From assembly GCF_016860525.1 (NCBI RefSeq), contig NZ_BNEA01000015.1, forward strand, positions 744,001 to 808,000: a stretch of 64,000 bases of DNA, given 5' to 3'. The notes under the pieces are model-generated. The model saw nothing but the letters and a program-made list of their open reading frames with translations. It had not been told where the DNA came from and made no database searches. This DNA is from Streptomyces rubradiris (GTDB taxonomy: Bacteria; Actinomycetota; Actinomycetes; Streptomycetales; Streptomycetaceae). Positions 56,627 through 64,000 of this stretch are shown here, in pieces (the stretch's first letter is position 1; every line of letters begins with the position of its first letter). Made by a program: the position numbers and the translations under genes.

Positions 56627-59600
56627 GCCCCCGCCCTGCCGTCTCCCGAGGACTCGCCGCCGCCAAGGCCAAGGCGCTCGACGGCCGAGCCCAGCACCAG
56701 GAGTGGCTCGACCTCACCGAGGTCTCCGGCCCCTTCCTCACCATGCCGGTGCTCCTGGAGGCCTGGCCCCAGCTCGACGCCCTCGACAAGGACCAGCGCA
56801 CCCGTCTGCGAGCCCACCACGCCGACTGGCAGACGGACACGACCGCCCACCGCGATGAGTGGGTGGCGTACGTCCTGCGCTCGCTCCTGGAGTGGGGCGA
56901 CGCGCTGGTGTTGCGTCAGGGTGAGGCAGAGGACGTACCGGACCTGGTCCTGGACCGCTTCACGGTCGATGTCCCCGAGCACGGAGCCCGCCTGCGCGCG
57001 GACTTCGCCCTCGTCGAGCCGGGTACGGACATCGCGGCCGAGCCGGACACAGATTCGGCGGCCGAGCGCGTCCGCGTGCTGGGCATGCTGGTACCGGCGG
57101 GCACGGCCCCGACAGCGCGCCCGGCGTGGGGCGACGACTGGTCGGCGAGCCACGCGGACCGCCTGGCCCGCCTCCTGCGCCACCACGGCGTCTCACTCGG
57201 CCTGCTCACGGACGGCCGCTGGTGGTGCCTGGTCTGGGCCCCGGTCGGCGGCGTCACAACGACGGCCGTCTTCGACGCCATCGGCTGGAACGAGGCCGCG
57301 GAACGCAACGTCGTACGCGCCTTCGTGTCGCTCCTGCGCCGTCGCCGCTTCTTCGAGTACGCCGAGTCCGAGACGCTGGTCGGCCTGCTGAAGAAGAGCC
57401 TGGACGCGGGCGACGAGGTCACGGACGCGCTCGGTGTGCAGGTGCGCCAGGCTGTCGAGCTGCTGGTGGACGCGATCGGCCGTGCTGATGCGAGGGCTAT
57501 GGAGAACGGCGCGCCGGGATTGCGGGCGAGTGGGGTCGAGGCGAGCGAGGTCTACCGAGCTGCGGTCGCGGTGATGATGCGGGTGGTGTTCCTGCTGTTC
57601 GCCGAGGAGCGCGGCCTGCTCCCGGCGGACAACGAGGTGTACGCCAAGTCGTACTCCGCACGTTTCCTGCGCGCTGAGCTGAAGGCACGGGCGGACGCGG
57701 AAGGCGAGGCGTCACTGGAGCACACGACGGCGGCCTGGCACCGCCTGATCGCCCTGTTCCACGCGGTGCACGGCGGCGTGAAGCACCCGGAACTCGAACT
57801 CCCCGCGTACGACGGCTCGATCTTCGACCCGGACAAATACCCCTGGCTGGAGAAGAGTTCGCCTCTCCTCCCCATCGACGACCGCACGGTCCTGCACATG
57901 CTCCAGGCAGTGCAGGAGGTCCGCGTCGGCACCGGGCGACAGCGCGAGACGCGCACGCTGAGCTTCCGGGCGCTGAACGTCGAGCAGATCGGTTACGTGT
58001 ACGAGGGTCTGCTGTCGTACGACGGTGAGCGTGCCGTGGAGACGATGGTTGGCCTGATCGGGCCGGCCGGCATGGAGCACGAGGTTCCGCTGCGGGAGCT
58101 GGAGGCGCTGGCGGCGGAGTCGAGGGGCAGCGTGAAGACGCTGGCCAAGAAGATCTACGACAAGTGGAAGGACCCGAAGCCGCCGGCGAGCGTGGCGAAA
58201 CTGGAGAAGCTGCTGGCGCCCGGGAAGCCGGAGGAAGTCACGGAGGCGCAGCGGCTCCTGCAGGCCGCGTGCAAGGACGCGGACCTCACGGAGCGGCTGG
58301 TGCCGTTCTTCGGGGTCCTGCGGCGCGATCTGCGGGACCTGCCGGTGGTGATTCCGGCGGGCGCGCTGTTCGTCACGGAGTCGTCGCTGCGGAAGAACAC
58401 GGGGACGCACTACACGCCTCGGTCGCTGGCGGAGGAGGTCGTCCGGCATGCGCTGGAGCCGCTGGTGTATGAGCCGGGGCCGCTTCAGACGGCGGATGAG
58501 TCGGCTTGGGTGCCGAAGTCCTCGGAACAGATCCTTGAGTTGAAGGTCGCCGACATCGCGATGGGGTCGGCGGCGTTCCTGGTGGCGGCTTGCCGTTATC
58601 TAGGCGACCGGTTGATCGAGGCGTGGGCTCGGGAGGGCCGCGAGCAGGCGGTCGCTTATCGGGCCGGGCAGGACGTGGACCAGGTCACGGCGGCGGACGC
58701 GGAGTCCGACCCGGTGGTGATCGAGGCCCGGCGTCAGATCATCGAGCACTGCCTGTATGGGGTGGACATCAACCCCATGGCAGTGGAGATGGCAAAGCTG
58801 TCGCTGTGGCTGGTGTCGATGGACCCGGAGCGGCCGTTCACGTTTCTGGATGACCGGTTGGTGGCGGGGGATTCGCTGCTGGGTGTCACTTCACTGGAGC
58901 AGTTGAAGGCTGTGCACCTGGATGTGGCCAAGGGTGACCTGTTGGGAGCTGCGGCCGACACCGAGAGGCTGGTAAGTGAGGTGGTGGCGTTGCGGCACGC
59001 CATCACGGAGAAGGGGGACGGGACACAGGCTCTGGCGGAGAAGCGGGAACTGCTGGAGGAGATCCGGAAGAAGACGGCCAAGCTGCGGCTGGTGGGGGAT
59101 CTGGTCGTAGGGGCTGCGCTGGCGACATGCGCCTCGGGGCGGGTGCCCTGGTACGAGGAGGAGGGCGGCGAACGGCTTCGGGATCTGTTTCCGGTGGCTG
59201 CTCGGGTGGCTCGGGAGGTTGTGCCTGAATCCGTGGCAGAGAATTCGGCGACGGTTCGGGAGGCTCGGGCGCAGGCGCGGGCTTGGCTGGATAGTGAGCT
59301 GCCCAACGGTGGGATGCGGCGGATTTCGGTTCATTGGCCATTGGAGTTTGCGGAAGTGTTTACAGAGAGGGGTGGATTTGATGCCTTGGTCGGCAATCCA
59401 CCCTTCTTGGGGGGAAAGAAGCTCACTGGCGCGCTCGGCGAAGCCTACCGAGAATACATGGTCGACTTTCTCGCTAACAGTAAGCGCGGCAGCGCAGATT
59501 TGGTATCCTATTTCACATTGCGCGCACATGACCTGTTGAACCGCAATGGGCAGAGCGGCCTAATCGCAACCAACACCTTGGCGCAAGGAGATACCCGCGA

Positions 59601-60936
59601 AGTCGGATTGGATCAACTTCACGCCGCCGGGGTTGAGATTCGCCGAGCAGTGAAAAGCGCACCGTGGCCTTCTGCTTCCGCGATGCTTGAATACTGCGCG
59701 ATCTGGACCAGTTCAGGACTAATGGCGAAAAACGCCAACAGAGTAATTGACGGGACCGTGGTACCGAACGGGATTGCTACGTCGCTGAATCCCGCCACGC
59801 GGGAGGCGTCATGGGCGGAGCCCCTGCGCCGCAACAGTCAGCTCTCCCACATCGGCTCGCTAGTGTTGGGGCTTGGTTTTACCTTGCCTGAGACCAGAGC
59901 TAAATCCTGGATCAGCGAGGATACCCGGTACTCGGAAGTGCTCTTCCCATACATAAACGGCCAGGACCTAAACAGCCACCCCGAGCATGGAACAGATCGC
60001 TGGATCATCAATTTCCACGACTGGCCACTCCACAAAGCCATGGAGTTCCCACTCGCATTCAACCAGGTCGAGGCCCTGGTAAAACCAGAGCGGGATTTGA
60101 ACAAGAGAAAAGTCTATCGCGAACGCTGGTGGCAATACGGCGAGAAGCAAAAGTCAATGGTTGCTGCTATCGCGCCACTGGACCGCTGCATCGTTATCAC
60201 CCGCGTGAGCAAGGTGGTTATGCCGGTCATGGTGCCGACTGGGCAGGTCTTCAGCGATGCAACTGTCGTCTTCGCTTCGGATGACTACGCATTTCTGTCC
60301 GTTCTCAGCAGCGCTGTCCACTATTGGTGGGCGATCGATCGTGCGTCCACCATGAAGGGAGACCTCCGCTACACACCCACCGACGTTTTCGAGCCATTTA
60401 TCTACCCACACCTTAACGATCGCCTTCGCACAGCCGGAACTCGCCTGCACAAGCACCGCAGCGAACTCATGATGCGCCGCAACATCGGCCTGACAGGCAC
60501 GTACAGCCTCTTGCATGACCCCGCCTGTCAGGATGAGGACATTGTTCAACTCCGCAGTATTCACCAGGAGATCGACAAGGCCACCGTCGAGGCCTACGGC
60601 TGGCGCGATCTGCTGGACGAGACTGGGTCAACGCCGCCCACAGACCCCACCCACGAGACCTTCCCTCTCGACCACGGCTTCCACGAGACGGACCAGGGCA
60701 CGCGCTACACCATCGGCCTGCTCGCCCGCACCGAGATCATCGACCGGCTTCGCCAGCTCAACCACCAGGCGTACGCTGATGAGGTCTTCCTCGGGCTGCA
60801 CAAGAAGCCGAAGAAGTACCCAGACATGCCTCCACCCTCCGAGGAAGCCCAGCGCAAGAAGGCGGAGCAGAAGCAGACCGCGACCGTCGACTTCGAAGAC
60901 GGCGGCCTCTTCCGGCCCGAGGGCACCATCTTCTGA
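56623..60936 (+). CDS. Eco57I-type adenine methylase, DrmMI-like, 1437 residues
   Basis: The N-terminal 600 residues are helical with partial nuclease-like or scaffold character (MSPRPAVSRGLAAAKAKALD, ERGLLPADNEVYAKSYS). The methylase follows: HYTPRSLAEEVVRHALEPLV, motif I VADIAMGSAAFLVAACRYLG (about 640-660), GVDINPMAVEMAKLSLWL, and the catalytic FDALVGNPPFLGG (NPPF at about 924). After this comes the target-recognition region to about 1320. The size and fold are those of PglX/DrmMI-type methylases, which mark host DNA in BREX and DISARM. It is cotranslated with the helicase. The stretch 59380-60560 is clearly less GC-rich than the rest, suggesting an exchanged recognition domain. Confidence 0.88.
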   Translation: MSPRPAVSRGLAAAKAKALDGRAQHQEWLDLTEVSGPFLTMPVLLEAWPQLDALDKDQRTRLRAHHADWQTDTTAHRDEWVAYVLRSLLEWGDALVLRQGEAEDVPDLVLDRFTVDVPEHGARLRADFALVEPGTDIAAEPDTDSAAERVRVLGMLVPAGTAPTARPAWGDDWSASHADRLARLLRHHGVSLGLLTDGRWWCLVWAPVGGVTTTAVFDAIGWNEAAERNVVRAFVSLLRRRRFFEYAESETLVGLLKKSLDAGDEVTDALGVQVRQAVELLVDAIGRADARAMENGAPGLRASGVEASEVYRAAVAVMMRVVFLLFAEERGLLPADNEVYAKSYSARFLRAELKARADAEGEASLEHTTAAWHRLIALFHAVHGGVKHPELELPAYDGSIFDPDKYPWLEKSSPLLPIDDRTVLHMLQAVQEVRVGTGRQRETRTLSFRALNVEQIGYVYEGLLSYDGERAVETMVGLIGPAGMEHEVPLRELEALAAESRGSVKTLAKKIYDKWKDPKPPASVAKLEKLLAPGKPEEVTEAQRLLQAACKDADLTERLVPFFGVLRRDLRDLPVVIPAGALFVTESSLRKNTGTHYTPRSLAEEVVRHALEPLVYEPGPLQTADESAWVPKSSEQILELKVADIAMGSAAFLVAACRYLGDRLIEAWAREGREQAVAYRAGQDVDQVTAADAESDPVVIEARRQIIEHCLYGVDINPMAVEMAKLSLWLVSMDPERPFTFLDDRLVAGDSLLGVTSLEQLKAVHLDVAKGDLLGAAADTERLVSEVVALRHAITEKGDGTQALAEKRELLEEIRKKTAKLRLVGDLVVGAALATCASGRVPWYEEEGGERLRDLFPVAARVAREVVPESVAENSATVREARAQARAWLDSELPNGGMRRISVHWPLEFAEVFTERGGFDALVGNPPFLGGKKLTGALGEAYREYMVDFLANSKRGSADLVSYFTLRAHDLLNRNGQSGLIATNTLAQGDTREVGLDQLHAAGVEIRRAVKSAPWPSASAMLEYCAIWTSSGLMAKNANRVIDGTVVPNGIATSLNPATREASWAEPLRRNSQLSHIGSLVLGLGFTLPETRAKSWISEDTRYSEVLFPYINGQDLNSHPEHGTDRWIINFHDWPLHKAMEFPLAFNQVEALVKPERDLNKRKVYRERWWQYGEKQKSMVAAIAPLDRCIVITRVSKVVMPVMVPTGQVFSDATVVFASDDYAFLSVLSSAVHYWWAIDRASTMKGDLRYTPTDVFEPFIYPHLNDRLRTAGTRLHKHRSELMMRRNIGLTGTYSLLHDPACQDEDIVQLRSIHQEIDKATVEAYGWRDLLDETGSTPPTDPTHETFPLDHGFHETDQGTRYTIGLLARTEIIDRLRQLNHQAYADEVFLGLHKKPKKYPDMPPPSEEAQRKKAEQKQTATVDFEDGGLFRPEGTIF

Positions 60937-60983
60937 AGTACGCCATCAGTCAGCTCAGTGCCAGGCCCTGATTGACCGCACAT

Positions 60984-61033
60984 CCGGTTCTCTGCTTGCC
61001 GATAGCTGCAGCTATCGGCAAGCAGAGAACCGG
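60984..61033. terminator. Perfect 50-base palindrome after the methylase gene
   Basis: The arm CCGGTTCTCTGCTTGCCGAT continues AGCT to the centre GC, and the complement follows without mismatch to 61033. The two arms of 24 bases surround two central bases. It starts 48 bases after the methylase stop and 61 bases before the next ATG. It may end transcription, but it lacks a loop and a T-run and could instead be a recombination or binding site. Confidence 0.7.
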
Positions 61034-61094
61034 CCACCCACCATCGCAGTCGCCACCTGCGACCGCCACACCGAGACCCCCACCGCGAGGCCCC

Positions 61095-63563
61095 ATGTCC
61101 CCATCCGACGTCGGCTTCGACCACCGCCTCGTCCAGACCGGCGTCATCGGTCACGCGAACTCCGACCATCCGGTCATCCTGCCGATGGACGCGTACGAGC
61201 TGGACCTCTGGCGCAAGGCGCACCCGAGCTACACCTAGTGGTGCGGCATCCAACTCGGCGGATGTGGTGGTGAGCTGAGCGACAAGCGGTACACCGACAA
61301 GGTCTGTCACTTCGCCCACCACCCCAGCGCTCCGACCTGCCACCGCACCGCGAACGGCGAATCCAGTGCCGACCACCTGTTCATCAAGCGTGCTGTGCAG
61401 CGGCTGCTCGAAAAGGAGAAGGTGCGCGGCACAGTACAGACGAGGAACCTCGGCACCGGACCCGGCGACGCCGTGGACGTGCACCTTCCTGACTCCCGGC
61501 GCCGCCTCCGCTTCCAGCTCGCCTCCCTCGACCACCGCGCCTGGCGACGTGCTGTCGACGAACTCGCCGGTGACGCCGACGACCTCGACTGGGTCTTCGG
61601 ACCTGACACACCCGTCACCCGGGACCTCGCCGGCCGCCACGGCTTCTGCCTGCGCGTGCGAAGCGAGACCGTGGGCGGCGAGCGCCGTGTGCACATCGGG
61701 GCCGAGACCCAGGACCGTCAGATCCAATGGACCCCGCTCGACGAGTGCGTGTTGACCCCGAACGGGCTCTCCACACCGGATGTAGAGACGATCCGGTTGC
61801 CCCTCCCCCGCCCGAAACCGCCGTCGTTCCCGATCCTCGGCAGCCTGCTCTTCGCACTGGTACCCGAGGCCGAGGTCCCCATCTCCTCCCCCTTCGCCGC
61901 CGATGACCGGCACCTCGTCGTCGCGGACGTCAGGCCCACCGACAGCCCCATCGTCCGTGCCCTGCTCTCCCTGCCCGGCGATACGGATCTGCCTCCAGTC
62001 GAGCACGTCTACCGCATCCCCGACTCCGCTCGGATGCTCGTCACGGAGGATGGCGGGTGGGCTATCCGGGCCAACCGGTATCTCCGACTCGATGCCCACG
62101 AAGCCCAGCGCACCGGACTGTGGACACCGGCTCCGGTCTCCGACACTCCGACCGCCGCACCGGTCCTGTCCCCGCGCAACGCGACGACTACCCCGCAACA
62201 AGGCGCCGAGTCCCAGACCCAGGCCCAGCCTTCCGCTCACCAGGACGACGCAGCGCAGCCCCAGGCGTCTACCGCCCTCAACCGGAGCGACCTCATCATG
62301 GCGGTGCGTGAAGCTCTCATGCAGTGCGCGTGCGAGGCGACCACAACGACATGGCCGCAGTTGGCGCAGGCCGTCGGGTGTGAACTCGATGACCTCAGCC
62401 AACATGAGCGCCGCGATCTCCTTGTCGAGGTCGACACCCCGCTCTGGGGCAACGTCCCGGTCCTGTCCGCTCTCATACGCCAGGGGAGACACCCCCTCCC
62501 TTACTTGGACCAGGTGCTTGCCGGCCTTGGAGTAGGGTTCGCTCAGTCTTCGCCCTGGATCCCGGAGTGGGCGTCCGTCGAAGCCGAACGGGCCTTCGCC
62601 GCGTACAGTCGGCCGCCGCGGGCCATGCCACCGCGTCTGGACCTGTCTCCAACTCGGAAGCAGCCGTCGCGCTCGCAGGCCGACGGCCAGGCGGTGACAA
62701 AGCAGTCGACGAGACGCGGGTCGGGCACTGTCGGGAGCGGTTCCTCGAAAGCTCCCATCAGGGTAATTCCCCCCAGCGAAAGCACGATGGCGCGAGTGCA
62801 GACCCTCATTGACGAGTATCGCGAACTCCGCGCTCGGCTGACGCAGTTGGCAGGGAAAAAGAAGAAGGTCGAGAACAAAGTGCTTCTCGATGCAGAGGCA
62901 TGGCTGTCGTTTCACGGCCGACCAGCGCTAGCGCAGGCTATGCCACAGCAACAGAGAACTCGCCTCGCCTCACTGGCCGGTAACCACGTCACGCACTTGC
63001 TTGAGGTCCAGATCAAACTGCTCCGTCGCACGATCAAAGAGGAAGAGATCCTGATCAAGTACGAGCGCCGACGCAATCCACCGAACGAGGAATCACTCTC
63101 TGCCGTGCCTGCCACCGGCGCTCCCGTTACCCCCGTGCCGGCCACGTCCTCGACGCCATCCAAGACTTCGGCCAGCAAGGCAGAAGAACGGCTCAGGCGG
63201 CAGTTGGTCCGAACGGCGAGCCTCGGGGAGACCATCCCCCTCCTCGATCTGGAAGGCGGTCGCACGCTCCCGGACGACACGCTTCGTCGGATGCTGACGG
63301 CAATAGACCGCTCAGTGAGCCCGGACGTCCCCCTGCTCTCTGCCCTCGTCACCGCGCCCGACGGCGGCCCCGTTCTGTTCTTCCGCCGGCTCCTCAGCGA
63401 CCTCGGCCTCGCTGTCCCGCACTCAAACGAGGTGCTCCTCATGGTCTGGCGCAGGGAACAAGAACGGGCCCATGCGACGTACGCTGACCCGCCGCGTCCC
63501 CTGCCGCCTCGCCTCGTGCCGATGGCGCAGGGCGGTCAGCGGGCCGAGGCGCCCCCGACGTAG
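61095..63563 (+). pseudogene. CoiA-like protein gene interrupted by one in-frame amber codon
   Basis: ATG at 61095 opens a frame of 47 codons (MSPSDVGFDHRLVQTGVIGH onward) that meets TAG at 61236-61238. The same frame then continues unbroken to 63563. The parts on both sides belong together: HPSYT, stop, WCGIQLGGCGG, then VCHFAHHP and TCHRT, a zinc-type cysteine/histidine cluster seen in CoiA-like proteins, and SADHLFIKRAVQRLL, a nuclease-like core. Later parts contain a coiled coil (about 560-660) and two related domains (about 400-515 and 700-810). It is either a recent nonsense mutant, a readthrough gene, or restarted at GTG 61395. GAGG stands before the ATG. CoiA relatives act on incoming DNA. 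Confidence 0.75.
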
Positions 63564-64000
63564 GGCAGGAAGGCCACCCAGGCTTCCCGAGCGAGGAACA
63601 GCTTCGGCCCTCGCTTGTCCTTGGAGTCGCGTACGAGGATCGTCCCGAGCGTCTCGGCGACCTCGATGCAATCGCCTCCGCCCGAGCCGCTGTAACTACT
63701 TTTCCGCCACGTCAACCTGCCGTTGCCACCCGTGGCCTGCCCCTTGCTCATGCCGCTCCTGCAAGTTGCTCGAGGATCGTAAGCGAACCGACTCACCGCC
63801 TCCGCCTCGATCCCCGCAAAGTCCCCGAAGAACTTGGGTAGTTTGGCCCGGTCCACATCCTCCTGGAGCTCCGCAAGCACCCCGCCCGCCTCAAGAACAC
63901 GCTCCGCCGCCTCTGTGAACGCGGCCTTCGCCGGTCGGCGACCCTGCTCGATCGAGGCCACCTGCTCGCATGAGTAGCCGACAGCGTCTGCCAGTTCCTG
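63536..64000 (-). CDS. Shortened HTH (XRE/DUF5753-type) regulator fused in frame to DUF397 (N-terminus beyond window)
   Basis: The frame enters from the window edge as QELADAVGYSCEQVASIEQG, an XRE helix-turn-helix. It continues RVLEAGGVLAELQEDVDRA and AKLPKFFGDFAGIEAEAVSR, the start of a DUF5753 region, then FAYDPRATCRSG and directly MSKGQATGGNGRLTWRKSSY and the rest of a DUF397 domain (CIEVAETLGTILVRDSKD, FLAREAWVAFLPY). Such proteins normally have about 150 more DUF5753 residues and a separate DUF397 gene. GGAG four bases before the ATG at 63751 marks the old DUF397 start (71 residues), which may still be used. The stop overlaps the CoiA-like gene by 28 bases. Confidence 0.78.
   Translation of the reverse strand, partial: QELADAVGYSCEQVASIEQGRRPAKAAFTEAAERVLEAGGVLAELQEDVDRAKLPKFFGDFAGIEAEAVSRFAYDPRATCRSGMSKGQATGGNGRLTWRKSSYSGSGGGDCIEVAETLGTILVRDSKDKRGPKLFLAREAWVAFLPYVGGASAR

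Noticed and set aside
36844..60936. BREX/Pgl interpretation of the island
   Set aside because: A PglX-like methylase and kinases are present, but there is no PglZ phosphatase, no PglY/BrxC ATPase and no BrxL-type gene in the window.
60705..62915. Minus-strand open frame of 736 codons opposite the CoiA-like gene
   Set aside because: The plus strand carries recognisable CoiA-like and methylase sequence; the minus translation has no family pattern. I kept the plus-strand gene even though it has an amber codon.

Overview
The window is high-GC actinobacterial DNA, almost certainly from a Streptomyces chromosome. Third codon positions are strongly GC-biased, GTG starts are common, and several gene families typical of the genus are present: a DUF6777 lipoprotein, an HTH/DUF397 pair, an Rpf/LysM/M23 cell-wall hydrolase, a wax-ester-synthase-like acyltransferase and an SDR with a zinc ribbon. 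No rRNA, tRNA, CRISPR array, transposase or integrase was seen.

Positions 1-36,000 look like ordinary Streptomyces chromosome with a clear sugar-scavenging theme. From 2.3 to 6.3 kb, an L-fucose oxidation operon (aldo/keto reductase, SDR, L-fuconate dehydratase) lies divergent from a GntR/FadR regulator. Its operator is probably the perfect 15-bp palindrome between them. From 6.4 to 17.3 kb lies an N-glycan utilisation locus: a Tat-exported GH85 endo-beta-N-acetylglucosaminidase, a cytoplasmic GH38 alpha-mannosidase, a GH5 (probably subfamily 18) beta-mannosidase, a complete ABC sugar importer and a divergent LacI regulator with two operator-like palindromes. A secreted GH92 alpha-mannosidase at 24-26 kb fits the same theme. 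The rest of this part holds an amidase, a GNAT acetyltransferase, an HD-family relative that has lost its HD motif, a ferric-reductase-like 2Fe-2S protein, a DMT transporter whose sixth codon is TTA, 6-phosphogluconate dehydrogenase, LysE/LysR, and panD.

A remnant of an aconitase gene with two frameshifts (about 36.2-36.56 kb) marks the change to a defence island that fills the rest of the window (36.8-63.6 kb). Its first part is a four-gene, translationally coupled operon on the minus strand: a Cas4/AddB-like nuclease with the cysteine layout of an Fe-S cluster, a zinc-ribbon PD-(D/E)xK endonuclease, a large DEAD-type helicase with four cysteines between Walker A and B (DinG/XPD-like), and a 1031-residue pPIWI_RE Argonaute relative. 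Three of these match the published three-gene pPIWI_RE island; the Fe-S nuclease is an extra upstream member. Beyond it lie three soluble Ser/Thr protein kinases, an N6-adenine methylase carrying an HTH and a specificity-like tail, and a DrmD-like SNF2 helicase joined by an ATGA overlap to a 1437-residue Eco57I-type methylase (DrmMI-like). The DISARM genes drmA, drmB and drmC are absent. Last comes a CoiA-like gene interrupted by a single in-frame amber codon.

The most notable non-coding signal is a 15-bp inverted repeat, GTGAAC-TAT-GTTCAC. It is perfect before the SNF2 helicase, and 12 of 15 bases are conserved in the other two divergent promoter regions of the island. This suggests that the pPIWI_RE operon, the kinases, the methylase and the helicase/methylase pair are controlled together as one system. 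All functional calls come from reading translated motifs; no database search or structure prediction was run.
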